Assembly (NCBI GenBank): GCA_015063625.1
Contig: SVTT01000001.1
Location: forward strand, 1-64,000
DNA length: 64,000 nt
Source: Oscillospiraceae bacterium
Lineage (GTDB): Bacteria > Bacillota > Clostridia > Oscillospirales > CAG-272
Direction: 5' to 3'
The notes beneath the pieces were generated by a model, which worked only from the letters and a program-made list of their open reading frames with translations, searched no databases and was not told the DNA's origin. Below, piece after piece: positions 46,632 through 57,196 of this stretch. Every line of letters starts with the position of its first letter. Positions within the stretch are counted from its first letter, which is position 1. The position numbers and the translations under genes are program-made.

Positions 46632-47147
46632 ATGGTCATTAATATGGGTCCTATCTTGCGCGGAGAGATCACACGCATGGAGATCGAGTACGATCTCGCA
46701 CCGGAGCCTGTTCTTGACGTCACCTTTCCGCAAAATGCGAGTGTTAAGGGCGTTTTGACCGATGATGCGGGCTATATGCGTCTTTCCTTGCGTGCCACCT
46801 TGCCCTATCGCGGACAGTGTGCACGCTGCCTTGATCCCGTTGAGGGAGTTTTTACGTTGGACTTTGAACGTACCGTGGCAGCCGAGGGGTCGATCTCTGA
46901 GGAGCGTCTTGCTGAAATGGACGATTCCTACGTGATGATCCGTGACGGAAGGCTGGATGTCGACGAACCGCTGAGAGAGGAGCTTTTGATGTGCTTCCCC
47001 ATGCGCTTGCTCTGCGATGAGGATTGTCCCGGTCTTTGTCCTAAGTGCGGAAAGCCCTTGCGCGACGGTGATTGCGGTTGCCCCAAAAAAGAAATTGACC
47101 CACGTCTTGCAGTTTTGCAAAAATGGGTTGACAAACAGGAAAAATAA
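46632..47147 (+). CDS. YceD/DUF177 family protein
   Basis: CARCLDPVEGVFTLDFERT, CPKCGKPLRDGDCGC, upstream of rpmF. Confidence 0.9.
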   Translation: MVINMGPILRGEITRMEIEYDLAPEPVLDVTFPQNASVKGVLTDDAGYMRLSLRATLPYRGQCARCLDPVEGVFTLDFERTVAAEGSISEERLAEMDDSYVMIRDGRLDVDEPLREELLMCFPMRLLCDEDCPGLCPKCGKPLRDGDCGCPKKEIDPRLAVLQKWVDKQEK

Positions 47148-47201
47148 ATATATAATATATAACGATGTGTTCAACACAAGCCCAAGGAGGTGTAGATAGA
47201 A

Positions 47202-47384
47202 ATGGCAGTTCCGAAGAAAAAAGTATCGAAAGCGCGCAGAGATAAGAGACGTTCCAACAACTCGAAGCTCGATATGCCCGGTATGGTCAAGTGCGCAAAG
47301 TGCGGTGAGTACGTTTTGGCTCATCGTGTGTGCAAGGCCTGCGGTTCTTACGACGGTAAAGAAGTCGTTAAGCAGGATGCCTGA
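47202..47384 (+). CDS. rpmF: 50S ribosomal protein L32
   Basis: MAVPKKKVSKARRDKRRSN...CAKCGEYVLAHRVCKACGSYDGKEVV. Confidence 0.97.
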   Translation: MAVPKKKVSKARRDKRRSNNSKLDMPGMVKCAKCGEYVLAHRVCKACGSYDGKEVVKQDA

Positions 47385-47394
47385 TGCACCCATC

Positions 47395-47430
47395 AAAAAA
47401 GGAGAGGAACTTTGGTTCCTCTCCTTTTTT
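47395..47430. terminator. Bidirectional terminator
   Basis: AAAAAAGGAGAGGAACTTTGGTTCCTCTCCTTTTTT. Confidence 0.92.
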
Positions 47431-47437
47431 GTGCCGT

Positions 47438-48541
47438 TCACGCCTTTGCTTTTTTGAAAGCGAACAGCAGGGCGGTGGCAAGGAGGAGCAGGAGGAGTGG
47501 AAGGAGCGCGCCGCACGGCAACGGTAGGGAGCCGACGTGTTCCTTGAAGGAATCGCCGAAAACGCTGATCCCTTCAAGGAAGCTCGGACGTGCCAGCCGT
47601 AAATATAGCTTCGCAAGCAGTGCGGAGAAGCCACCCTGCAGGAGCTTTGACAGCAGATAGGGAGAAATGGGTGGGTTTTCTTTTTCAAGGATCGAAAAGA
47701 TCTGAAAAAAGACCGATATTCCAGAGAAACCGGCGAGAAAGGCGCAGACGCAAAAGGCGGTGCCCACAGGGAGTGAGGTGACGGCGGTGCTGATCCCGGA
47801 GGTCATTTCCAGTATGCCGCACAGGATCACGCGAATCACAGTGGGGGGCGAGAGCGCTTCGGCAAGCTCGCTGAGACATTCCGAAAGACAGGAAAAAAAG
47901 AGCACGAATGCGATGACCTGCAAAAGATTTTGCAGCGCGCGGGAAACTCCGTTGGTAAAATCGGTCAGACTTTGGCTGTTTTTCGTCACGTAAAGGGGGA
48001 TATTTGACATTTCAGGCAGACTTCCGCCAAGGAGGTGAAGGAGGATTCCCGCAAAAATCGACGTGCTCGCTATGATGCAAAAGAGCGCAATGCCCGCACG
48101 GGCGTCGCCAAAGAGCGCACTGCCGACTCCGCCGATCAGAAAGCCCGATCCCGGGATGTTGGCAAACAGAAGAATCCTTTGAAGCTCTCTTTTTCCGATC
48201 TTTCCCTGTTCGTAAAGTGTGCGTGCCGCGGCACTTCCCACGGGCATACCGCACAAAAAGCCGATCACGATGGCGACAGACCCTGCGCGCGTCGTTCCGA
48301 ACATCCTTCGCAGGGGACGGGAAAGCGGTACCGCAATTCGCTCTCCCACCCGAAAACGCACGACAAGCTCGGACAGAACCAGAAAGGGAAACAGGGACGG
48401 GATCAGCGTTTCAAGTACGAGAGAAAGCCCTTTTCGCACACCGTTCATGGCCGTTTCCGAATCGGTCAGGAGCAGGCAGAGCAGGCAGAGCAACAGTCCT
48501 GTCGGCATCATGTCCATCAGCGTATGCACCGGCTTTTTCAC
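47438..48541 (-). CDS. YlbJ-like sporulation integral membrane protein (nucleoside recognition domain)
   Basis: LIPSLFPFLVLSELVV, GFLCGMPVGSAAARTLYEQGKI, NIPGSGFLIGGVGSALFGD. Confidence 0.8.
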   Translation of the reverse strand: MKKPVHTLMDMMPTGLLLCLLCLLLTDSETAMNGVRKGLSLVLETLIPSLFPFLVLSELVVRFRVGERIAVPLSRPLRRMFGTTRAGSVAIVIGFLCGMPVGSAAARTLYEQGKIGKRELQRILLFANIPGSGFLIGGVGSALFGDARAGIALFCIIASTSIFAGILLHLLGGSLPEMSNIPLYVTKNSQSLTDFTNGVSRALQNLLQVIAFVLFFSCLSECLSELAEALSPPTVIRVILCGILEMTSGISTAVTSLPVGTAFCVCAFLAGFSGISVFFQIFSILEKENPPISPYLLSKLLQGGFSALLAKLYLRLARPSFLEGISVFGDSFKEHVGSLPLPCGALLPLLLLLLATALLFAFKKAKA

Positions 48542-48630
48542 GGAATAATCCTTCCTTTCACATCATAAGATAGGGCACATGCGGCACTGGAATGTCGTGT
48601 GTTTTATGCTATGTGAAAGGGATTTTTATT

Positions 48631-48915
48631 ATGCCAAGGTCAAGAGATCTGTTATCAAATTTCAGCAAGCGGCTGGATATTCCGCGTGAAGCCCTGCCGG
48701 GAGGCTTCGGGCTGACGCTGTCGGGAGAAAGTGAGCTGACCGTGCGCGGCTGTAAGCGTATTCTGTCATACGGCAGTGAGCTGATCTGTCTTCGTGTGGG
48801 AAAAACAAGGCTGTTCGTACGGGGCAAGGGATTGTTTTGTACATCCTTCGGCGCAGGCTGCGTCACGGTCAGCGGCAGGATCATGTCGCTGGCGCTGGGG
48901 GAGGAACCGACATGA
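48631..48915 (+). CDS. yqfC: YqfC-type sporulation protein
   Basis: RLDIPREALPGGFGLTLSGESELTVRGCKRILSY; followed by yqfD. Confidence 0.85.
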   Translation: MPRSRDLLSNFSKRLDIPREALPGGFGLTLSGESELTVRGCKRILSYGSELICLRVGKTRLFVRGKGLFCTSFGAGCVTVSGRIMSLALGEEPT

Positions 48916-50087
48916 GGCTATTTCTTTTCCTTTGCGGTGCGACCGATCTTTCCGTGGCTGCCGATGACGTGACCGAATTTACCGAGCTGTGCCGTGTACA
49001 TCACGTAACGCCAAACCGCGTGTGGCGAGAAAAGGGGAGTGATGATCTTCATCTGACGCTGGAAACGCGTGCTGCGGGGCGTCTGCTCTCGCTTTGTGGG
49101 GAGCTTGAGGGAGTCCGTGTCATCAAAACGTCGGGGCTTCCGCATATTCTGGGTAAGGCGGCACGCCGTCCCGGGCTCTTGCTTGGCTGTATTTTCGCGC
49201 TGTTACTCATCACGTTGTCCCACTTGTTTGTCTGGGAGATCCGTGTGGAGGGGTGTGAGAGCATCCCGACGGAGGAGCTTTTCGGGGAGCTGTCGGCGGT
49301 CGGGCTTCGTGAGGGGAGCTTTATCCCTCTGCTGGATGGCGATTCGCTTGCCGCCGCCCTTCGCGCAGGCGACGCGCGCATTGCGTACGCCTCGGTGCAC
49401 GTGAAGGGCACGGTGGCACGGGTGCAGGTTCGGGAAAGCAATGTGCCCGAAAAGGAAAGAGAGCTGCTGCCTGCCAATCTGGTGGCGCGCTGCGATGGCG
49501 TGATCACCGCCCCTCTTGTCTTTGAGGGAGAGGTTCTGGTCAGGGAGGGGGAAACGGTACGTGCGGGGCAGCTGCTTGCGGGAGGGCTGATCGATACCGA
49601 GGCGGGAGGCATTCGCATGACCCGTGCGGCAGGGCAGGTCTTTGCACGTACCGTGCACACCTACGAGGTCCGTGTTCCGTTTGCATACGAGAAAAAGAGC
49701 TATACGGGAAGGAAGGGCAGGGAGGTGTCGCTTTTTTTCTTCTCGTTTGACCGAAAAGTTTTCAAAACCACTGGAAATTTATCGGGTAATTGTGATATAA
49801 TAGAAAAAGTAAATCGGTTTCGGGTGAGTGATGGACGGTATCTTCCCTTCGGCTATGCCGAAACCGTGCTTGAGGAGTATACGCTTGAGGCGGCTTACTA
49901 TACCGCCGAGGAGGCGCTTGCCAAGGCAAACGCAGAGCTGGATGCTCTATTGGAGGCAGAGAGCGGTGAGCGAATGCTCCTGCAAAAAAACGTGGAGGTC
50001 GCCGTGGACGGGGAGGGTATCACCCTCTTTTGTACGGTGATCGCCGAGGAGGATATTGCCAGGGTGGTGGAATTTACGGTGAGCTGA
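48912..50087 (+). CDS. yqfD: YqfD family sporulation protein
   Basis: ATG 48912; IWEIRVEG-type FtsQ/YqfD region and ITAPLVFEGEVLVREGETVRAGQLL. Confidence 0.85.
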   Translation: MRLFLFLCGATDLSVAADDVTEFTELCRVHHVTPNRVWREKGSDDLHLTLETRAAGRLLSLCGELEGVRVIKTSGLPHILGKAARRPGLLLGCIFALLLITLSHLFVWEIRVEGCESIPTEELFGELSAVGLREGSFIPLLDGDSLAAALRAGDARIAYASVHVKGTVARVQVRESNVPEKERELLPANLVARCDGVITAPLVFEGEVLVREGETVRAGQLLAGGLIDTEAGGIRMTRAAGQVFARTVHTYEVRVPFAYEKKSYTGRKGREVSLFFFSFDRKVFKTTGNLSGNCDIIEKVNRFRVSDGRYLPFGYAETVLEEYTLEAAYYTAEEALAKANAELDALLEAESGERMLLQKNVEVAVDGEGITLFCTVIAEEDIARVVEFTVS

Positions 50088-50125
50088 TACCGTATGCCGC
50101 GTTCTGTGCCCTGCAGGAGGTTGAT

Positions 50126-51136
50126 ATGGAGAAAGAGATCGTTCGTACCGAGAGCAGCGACGTCACCGCGCGTGTTTTCGGTGTGTGTGATGCCTATGCA
50201 CACGAGGTGGAGCAGGCGTTCGGGGTGGACATCCGTAATCGCTCCGAGGGGGGCGGCGACGCCATCGTGATCACGGGTGAGGATGGTGCGGATGTACGGC
50301 TTGCCGCCACCGTGATCGAGCGATTGCGCGATGAGGCGCGCGCGGTGAGCGAGCTCTCGGAGCAGCGTGTTTCTTATATCATCAACATGGTACGGGACGG
50401 GCAGAGTGAGGATCTGGCGGCGCTGGATGGCGGCACTGTGTGCCTGACAGGGCGCGGGAAGCCGGTAAAGGCAAAGACCGTGGGGCAGAAGCGGTACGTG
50501 GATGCCATTGCAAAAAACACCGTGGTACTGGGCGTGGGTCCTGCCGGTACGGGCAAGACCTTTCTTGCCGTTGCCATGGCGGTCAAGGCACTGCGCAACA
50601 AGGAGGTCAGCCGTATCGTGCTGACCCGCCCTGCCATCGAGGCGGGCGAAAAGCTCGGCTTTTTGCCGGGGGATCTGCAAAGCAAGATCGACCCTTATCT
50701 GCGTCCGCTTTACGATGCGCTTTACGAGATGATGGGCGCGGAGAATTATGCCAAGCACGTCGAGAAGCAGATCATTGAGATCGCCCCACTTGCCTACATG
50801 CGCGGGCGCACGCTTGATGATTCGTTCATCATCCTGGACGAGGCACAAAATGCCACTCCGGAGCAGATGAAGATGTTCCTGACCCGTCTCGGCTTCAATT
50901 CCAAGGCGGTCGTTACAGGCGATCTGACGCAGACTGATCTTCCGAATGGGCAAAAAAGCGGCCTTGCCGCGGCGGTCAAGATCCTTGCCGGTATCGAGGA
51001 CGTCAAGATCCATTATTTTACCGAGAAGGACGTGGTAAGGCACAAGCTTGTGCAGAAGATCATATTGGCATACGAGCGATATGAACGGGAGCAGCAGCGT
51101 CCCCGCAGTGTGAAAAAGGAGAGGACAGGCAAATGA
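50126..51136 (+). CDS. PhoH family ATPase
   Basis: VLGVGPAGTGKTFLAVAMAV, LTRPAIEAGEKLGFLPGDL, FIILDEAQNATPEQMKMFLTRLG. Confidence 0.95.
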   Translation: MEKEIVRTESSDVTARVFGVCDAYAHEVEQAFGVDIRNRSEGGGDAIVITGEDGADVRLAATVIERLRDEARAVSELSEQRVSYIINMVRDGQSEDLAALDGGTVCLTGRGKPVKAKTVGQKRYVDAIAKNTVVLGVGPAGTGKTFLAVAMAVKALRNKEVSRIVLTRPAIEAGEKLGFLPGDLQSKIDPYLRPLYDALYEMMGAENYAKHVEKQIIEIAPLAYMRGRTLDDSFIILDEAQNATPEQMKMFLTRLGFNSKAVVTGDLTQTDLPNGQKSGLAAAVKILAGIEDVKIHYFTEKDVVRHKLVQKIILAYERYEREQQRPRSVKKERTGK

Positions 51137-51612
51137 AGCTGAAGATCTATTTCGAAAACGACCAGGAGCAGGTGGAGATCACCTATTCGCTGAAAATGCT
51201 GATCCGCCGTGCGGTGCTTGCCACACTTGCGGCGGAGGGAGTGACGGGGCACAGCGAGGTCTCGGTCACCTTCACCGATAACGAGGGGATCCGTGCGCTG
51301 AACCGACGATTTCGGGAGGTTGATGCGCCCACCGACGTTCTGTCCTTCCCACTGTTTGAGGATGGCTTTGCGGGGGCGGATTTCGGACATATGCTCGGTG
51401 ATATCGTGCTCTCACTTGAAAAATGCAGAGCGCAGGCGGAGGAATTCGGACATAGCTTTATGCGCGAGTGCGCCTTTTTGACGGTGCATTCCACGCTGCA
51501 TCTGTTGGGATACGATCATGAAACGAGCGAGGAGGACGATGCCGACATGCGCGCGCGTCAGACGGCGATCGTTGAGAGCATGGGACTTGGTGTAAAGGAG
51601 AGCAGCAAATGA
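51133..51612 (+). CDS. ybeY: Endoribonuclease YbeY
   Basis: LNRRFREVDAPTDVLSFP and HSTLHLLGYDHE. Confidence 0.96.
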   Translation: MKLKIYFENDQEQVEITYSLKMLIRRAVLATLAAEGVTGHSEVSVTFTDNEGIRALNRRFREVDAPTDVLSFPLFEDGFAGADFGHMLGDIVLSLEKCRAQAEEFGHSFMRECAFLTVHSTLHLLGYDHETSEEDDADMRARQTAIVESMGLGVKESSK

Positions 51613-52496
51613 AAAAAGCAGGATATATTGCCATCGTAGGTCGCCCCAATGTGGGCAAGTCGACCTTGCTGAACGCCATACTGGGAGAGAAGATCGCCAT
51701 CGTATCGAACAAGCCCCAGACCACCAGAAACCGCATTCTCGGCATTCTGACCAAGGGAGAAGCGCAGTTTATTTTCGTGGATACCCCGGGCATCCATAAG
51801 CCGCAGAACAGCCTTGGCGACTTTATGGTAGAAGCGGCAAACGCATCGATGCGCGAAGCGGACGGAGTGATCCTGATGGCGGATGCGGGCAGGGAACCCA
51901 CCAACGTCGAGGAGAACGTCATCCGTTATCTCAAGCAATCGGGCGTACCCGCCGTGCTGGCGCTCAATAAGACCGATCTTTACAACGCGCCCGAGATCGC
52001 GCAGACCATTCAGCGCTACGCGGCATTGCACGATTTTGCCGCCTTTGTGCCCCTTTGTGCCAAAAACGGCAAGCAGGTCACGGACGTGCTTGACGAGTGC
52101 GCCAAGCTGCTGCCCGAGTCCGAGTGGTTTTTCCCCGAGGATATGATCACCGATCAGCCCGAGCGTCAGATGGCGGCTGAGATCATTCGCGAAAAGCTTT
52201 TGCGCACCCTCAACAAGGAGGTGCCGCACGGTGTTGCCGTGGTGATCGAGGAGTTCAAGGATGAGGATACGCTTATCCGTATCCGCGCCGAGATCTTTTG
52301 CGAGAAGGCATCCCATAAGGGGATCATTGTGGGCAAAAACGGTGCCGAGCTGAAGATGGTGGGCACCTACGCGAGAGAGGATCTTGAAAAGCTTTTCGGC
52401 GTCAAGGTCTATCTCAATCTCTGGGTCAAGGTCAAGGAGAACTGGCGTGACAGCCGTGCCGCAGTCGGCAATTTCGGTTATCGGGAGGAGAAATAA
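51609..52496 (+). CDS. era: GTPase Era
   Basis: VGRPNVGKSTLLNAILGEKIAIVSNKPQTTRNRI, DTPGIHKP, NKTD, C-terminal KH IVGKNGAELKMVG. Confidence 0.98.
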   Translation: MKKAGYIAIVGRPNVGKSTLLNAILGEKIAIVSNKPQTTRNRILGILTKGEAQFIFVDTPGIHKPQNSLGDFMVEAANASMREADGVILMADAGREPTNVEENVIRYLKQSGVPAVLALNKTDLYNAPEIAQTIQRYAALHDFAAFVPLCAKNGKQVTDVLDECAKLLPESEWFFPEDMITDQPERQMAAEIIREKLLRTLNKEVPHGVAVVIEEFKDEDTLIRIRAEIFCEKASHKGIIVGKNGAELKMVGTYAREDLEKLFGVKVYLNLWVKVKENWRDSRAAVGNFGYREEK

Positions 52497-52499
52497 GCG

Positions 52500-53333
52500 G
52501 TGCTCCATTTTTCTGCCGATGCGCTGGTCTTACGCGCTGTTGCGCGCGATGAGCACGATAAGCTGCTGACGCTGCTGACCGCCGATTACGGCAGGTTTTA
52601 TGCGGTGGTCAAGGGGGCACATTCGGCGCGCCGCCGCGAGATCGGCAGCTTTGAGCCTTATACCTTCGGCAATTTCGAGCTTGGAGGAGGGGGCAGCGTC
52701 AAGTGGGTGCGGAATGCGACCACGCTTGAGGCGTTCGGGGGGCTTCGCTATGACCCCGAGAAGCTGTTTTTGGCGGCGTATATCGCCGACGTGGCATACG
52801 ATCTTTCGGGCGAGCGAGAGCCCGCGCACGAGATGCTGTCGCTGACGCTCAATACTCTGCACAGGATCTCGGAGGCAAAGGGAAGTCTTGGTCTTATCAA
52901 GGCGGCGTTTGAAATGCGCGCTGCCGCCATTTCGGGCTTTTGCCCGGAGCTTTCAGGATGCGGCAGGTGCGGCGCTCCCGTGGGAGATTCGATCTGTCTT
53001 GACGTAATGAACGGCTCTTTTCTCTGCGGCGACTGCCTTCATAGGGCATCGCTTGCCTACAGCCGTGAGGTGGATGAGCTGGGGGAGCGCAACGTGCTCT
53101 GTCCTCTGGATGCCTCGGCTGCCGCGGCGCTTGCTTATGTCGTTCGTGCCGATGCCAAGCGCATCTTTTCCTTTAGCCTGACCGATCCTGTATCGGTCGA
53201 TCTCTTCTGCCGTGCGGCAGAGGCGTATCTTCTGCATCATCTTGAAAGGACCTTCGTCACACTTGAGAATTACAAGAAAATGCAGATCACCCATTCTTCA
53301 GTCACCAAAGAAAATACGGCGAGGGGGATCTGA
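52500..53333 (+). CDS. recO: DNA repair protein RecO
   Basis: ALVLRAVARDEHDKLLTLLTADYGRFYAVVKGAHS; CxxC Zn-binding CGRCGAP...LCGDC; follows era. Confidence 0.93.
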   Translation: MLHFSADALVLRAVARDEHDKLLTLLTADYGRFYAVVKGAHSARRREIGSFEPYTFGNFELGGGGSVKWVRNATTLEAFGGLRYDPEKLFLAAYIADVAYDLSGEREPAHEMLSLTLNTLHRISEAKGSLGLIKAAFEMRAAAISGFCPELSGCGRCGAPVGDSICLDVMNGSFLCGDCLHRASLAYSREVDELGERNVLCPLDASAAAALAYVVRADAKRIFSFSLTDPVSVDLFCRAAEAYLLHHLERTFVTLENYKKMQITHSSVTKENTARGI

Positions 53334-53356
53334 CCCTCTTGCGTACATGAGGTATC

Positions 53357-55747
53357 ATGCAGATCAATCAAAAAGCGCTCCAAACGCTGGAGTATGATAA
53401 AATACTGGCAATGCTTGCCGCCTGTGCGCCTACAGCGGGCTCACGCGAGATGGCGCTGGCGCTTCTGCCGGACGACGACGAATATACCGTCAACAAAAAA
53501 TTAAAGCGTACCGATGATGCGCGGAAGCTTCTTTCGGATAAGGGCATGCCCTCCTTTGGGCTTGTCAAGGATATTACCGATTCGCTTGCCCGTGCCGCAA
53601 AGGGGGCAACCCTGACAACGGGTGAGCTGCTTGATGTCGGCAACGTGCTGCGCACGGCGCGGGGGCTGCTTGAATACAGTCGGACGAACCGCCATTTTGA
53701 AACGGTTCTTGACGAGGTGTTTGAGCGTCTTTTGCCCGACAAGCGGCTTGAGGAACGAATTTATCGCGCCATTGTGTCGGAGGACGTCATTGCCGATGAG
53801 GCGAGCCCCGCGCTTTCGGATATCCGTCGGAAGATCCGCATTGCCAACAATCGAATTAAGGACACTCTGCAGCACTATATCACCACCAATACCTATGCCA
53901 GGCATCTGCAAGAGAGCATCGTGACCATGCGAAACGGTCGCTACGTCATTCCCGTGCGTGTGGAGAGCAAAAACGAGATCAAGGGACTCATTCATGACAC
54001 CTCCTCGTCGGGCTCGACCATCTTCGTCGAGCCGATGGCAGTGGTGGATGCCAACAACGAGCTGCGTATGCTGGAATCGAGGGAAAAGCATGAGATCGAG
54101 CGCGTGCTGCTTGAGCTTTCCTCTATGGTCGGCGGGTGTGCGGGTGCGCTTTCTCTCAATTATGCCAATATCAACGAGCTTGCCTTTGTGTTTGCGTGCG
54201 GCAAGCTTGCCGATCGCATGGATGCCGTGTTTCCCGTCATCACCGCCGATCGACGGATCGATCTTGTCAAGGCGCGTCATCCCCTGATCGACAAGGAGCG
54301 TGTAGTGCCCATTACGGTGTCACTCGGCAAGGCGTGGGATACCCTGATCATTACAGGCCCGAATACGGGCGGTAAGACTGTCACACTCAAGACGCTCGGA
54401 CTGTTTGCGTTGATGGCGCAGTCCGGCTTGCATATCCCGGCGGATGAGGGCTCTGAGCTTTGTCTTTTTGACCGTGTGCTGGTCGATCTCGGCGACGAGC
54501 AGAGCATCGAGCAGTCGCTTTCCACCTTCTCCTCACACATGGTGCATATCGTTTCGATCGTGAGCGAGGTGAGCGATCGGTCGTTGGTTCTTTTTGACGA
54601 GCTCGGTGCGGGCACCGACCCCGTCGAGGGCGCGGCGCTTGCGGTGGCGATCATTTCCCGTATGAGGGAATGCGGCGCGCTGACGGCGGCAACCACGCAC
54701 TATGCCGAGCTGAAGGCATTTGCGCTGGATACCGAGGGCGTGCAGAACGCTTCCTGCGAATTTGACGTCGGTACCCTGCGCCCGACCTACCGTCTGATCA
54801 TCGGTGCACCGGGAAAGTCCAATGCCTTTGCCATCTCGGAAAAGCTGGGGCTGCCTGCCGAGGTGGTGGCACGGGCGAGGGAATTGATCAGTGCCGAAAA
54901 CCGCCACTTTGAACGGGTGATCGAGCAGCTGGAGAAGGCGCGCCTTGAGGCAGACCGTGATCGGGAGGCGGCAGAGCGCCTGCGCGCGGATCTTGAGAGG
55001 CAGCGCGAAGCAGCGCAAAGGGAGGCAGAAGCCGCAAAAAAGGCGGCAAGCGCCGCATTGGATGCAGCACAGGCAAAGGCAACCGCTTTGGTCGAGAGTG
55101 CACGCGCGTCGAGCGAGTTTATTTTTGCCCAGCTGGAGGAGGTGCGCCGACAGCGCGAATCCGAGCGACTCGGCGAGGAGCTTGACAAGACCCGCCGCGC
55201 GGTGCGTGCGCATCTGCGCGAGAACGAGTCGCGCTTCAATCCCGTCGAGGAGCGAAACAACGAGGACTACCGTCTTCCCCGTCCCCTGAAGAAGGGGGAT
55301 GAGGTCTATCTGGTGGATATCGATAAAAAGGGCGTTCTTCTTTCCGATCCCGATCGCAGCGGTAACGTGCAGGTGCAGGCAGGCATTATCAAGACGCGCT
55401 CGAGGATCGAGAATCTGCGTCTGATCGAGAACACGCCGGGAGTGGGTGCTCCGGGTGAGAAGAAAACGGCGGCAAAGGATTACCGCGTCAGTGTATCAAG
55501 AGAATTTCGTGATGAGATCGATCTGCGCGGCTGCACGGGTGACGAGGCGTGGTTCATGGTGGATAAATACTTTGACACGGCTGCCATCGCCGGCTTCAAA
55601 ACGGTTCGCCTGATTCACGGCAAGGGTACTGGTGCGCTCCGAAATTCGCTCTGGGGTTATCTGAAGCGCGATCGTCGCGTTGCCACCTTCCGTATCGGCA
55701 GATACGGCGAGGGAGATGGGGGCGTCACTGTGGTGGAGCTGAAATAA
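53357..55747 (+). CDS. mutS2: Endonuclease MutS2
   Basis: ITGPNTGGKTVTLKTLGLF, FDELGAGTDPVEGAALAVAI, C-terminal Smr LIHGKGTGALRNSLWGYL. Confidence 0.97.
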   Translation: MQINQKALQTLEYDKILAMLAACAPTAGSREMALALLPDDDEYTVNKKLKRTDDARKLLSDKGMPSFGLVKDITDSLARAAKGATLTTGELLDVGNVLRTARGLLEYSRTNRHFETVLDEVFERLLPDKRLEERIYRAIVSEDVIADEASPALSDIRRKIRIANNRIKDTLQHYITTNTYARHLQESIVTMRNGRYVIPVRVESKNEIKGLIHDTSSSGSTIFVEPMAVVDANNELRMLESREKHEIERVLLELSSMVGGCAGALSLNYANINELAFVFACGKLADRMDAVFPVITADRRIDLVKARHPLIDKERVVPITVSLGKAWDTLIITGPNTGGKTVTLKTLGLFALMAQSGLHIPADEGSELCLFDRVLVDLGDEQSIEQSLSTFSSHMVHIVSIVSEVSDRSLVLFDELGAGTDPVEGAALAVAIISRMRECGALTAATTHYAELKAFALDTEGVQNASCEFDVGTLRPTYRLIIGAPGKSNAFAISEKLGLPAEVVARARELISAENRHFERVIEQLEKARLEADRDREAAERLRADLERQREAAQREAEAAKKAASAALDAAQAKATALVESARASSEFIFAQLEEVRRQRESERLGEELDKTRRAVRAHLRENESRFNPVEERNNEDYRLPRPLKKGDEVYLVDIDKKGVLLSDPDRSGNVQVQAGIIKTRSRIENLRLIENTPGVGAPGEKKTAAKDYRVSVSREFRDEIDLRGCTGDEAWFMVDKYFDTAAIAGFKTVRLIHGKGTGALRNSLWGYLKRDRRVATFRIGRYGEGDGGVTVVELK

Positions 55748-55946
55748 AGCCCTTCGTTTTGGGCAGTTTGTAAAAAAAATTGTGTACTTTTTTTGTTTTT
55801 AAAGCAAACCGACCGTAAAAAAATGACAAAACAACCGAATTCGATTTTTTTCACGCAAAAGGGTTTTCAAAGAAGACTTTATATGTTATAATACTTTTAT
55901 ATTTGGGCTTGCCCGTATCCATCTTATATGTTTCATTTGGAGGTTT

Positions 55947-57101
55947 ATGATGAAGGAATCACTGTACGGAGAACTGAGTGTCATCGGTATGCGCGGCTGC
56001 GAGCAGTTTGTTGCTCAGGTCGACAACTATCTCAAGGAGTGGAGAAGACATGGCGGAGAGGAATCCTTCCTCGCGTCGATCGAGTGCCCTCGCTTCGGCA
56101 CCGGCGAAGGAAAGGGCCTTTTGCACGACTCCATGCGCGGTCATGACGTTTATATCATCTGTGATCCCTTTAACTACGGTGTCACCTACAAAATGTACGG
56201 CAAGGAGGTGCCCATGAGCCCCGATGATCACTACGCCGATCTTAAGCGCGTGATCGCCGCGATCGAGGGTAAGGCACGCCGCGTGTCGGTGATCATGCCG
56301 ATGCTTTACGAGGGACGTCAGCACAAGCGCTCCTCCCGCGAGTCGCTCGACTGTGCGCTGATGCTTCAGGAGTTGGATTCTATGGGTGTCAAGAATATCA
56401 TCACCTTTGATGCGCACGACCCCCGTGTGCAGAACGCTATTCCGCTTTGCGGCTTCGATGACGTTCGTCCCACCTATCAGATGATCAAGGCTCTGGTTCG
56501 TCAGTATCCCGATATTTCCATCGACAAGGAAAACCTGATGATCATCTCACCCGACGAGGGAGCCATGGGCCGTTGCATGTACTATTCCTCCATGCTGGGT
56601 CTTGATATCGGCATGTTCTATAAGCGCCGCGATTATTCCAAGATCGTCAACGGCAGAAACCCCATCGAGGCACACGAGTATCTCGGCAGAGATCTTACGG
56701 GCAAGGACGTGATCATCATTGACGATATGATCTCCTCGGGTGAATCACTGCTTGATGTGGCACTGCAGCTCAAGGAGAAGGGCGCAAAGCGCATCTTCAA
56801 CTTTGCCACCTTCGGTCTTTTCACCGATGGCTTTGACAAGTTTGACAAGGCATATGCCGATGGCGTCATTACCCGTATTTTCACAACCAACCTGGTCTAC
56901 CGCACTCCCGAGCTGCTCTCCAAGGAGTGGTACGTTGAGGTCAATATGTGCAAATACGTTTCCTACATCATCGACACGCTGAATCATGACGATACCATCA
57001 GCAATCTCCTCAATCCCGCCAAGCGAATCCAGAAGCTGCTTGATAAGCATAAGAAGGAGATGGGCGGTCAGCTGAAGATGGATTTTAAGAACAAGCGCTG
57101 A
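55947..57101 (+). CDS. prs: Ribose-phosphate pyrophosphokinase
   Basis: MPMLYEGRQHKRSSRESLDCALMLQEL and VIIIDDMISSGESLLDVALQLKEKGAKRI. Confidence 0.9.
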   Translation: MMKESLYGELSVIGMRGCEQFVAQVDNYLKEWRRHGGEESFLASIECPRFGTGEGKGLLHDSMRGHDVYIICDPFNYGVTYKMYGKEVPMSPDDHYADLKRVIAAIEGKARRVSVIMPMLYEGRQHKRSSRESLDCALMLQELDSMGVKNIITFDAHDPRVQNAIPLCGFDDVRPTYQMIKALVRQYPDISIDKENLMIISPDEGAMGRCMYYSSMLGLDIGMFYKRRDYSKIVNGRNPIEAHEYLGRDLTGKDVIIIDDMISSGESLLDVALQLKEKGAKRIFNFATFGLFTDGFDKFDKAYADGVITRIFTTNLVYRTPELLSKEWYVEVNMCKYVSYIIDTLNHDDTISNLLNPAKRIQKLLDKHKKEMGGQLKMDFKNKR

Positions 57102-57196
57102 CCAAAACGAAACACCGCCGGCATACATAGGCATATCATACGGATATGACGTTGTACCCGGCGGATCGTTTTATGCTACTTTTGAAAGGTCATTTT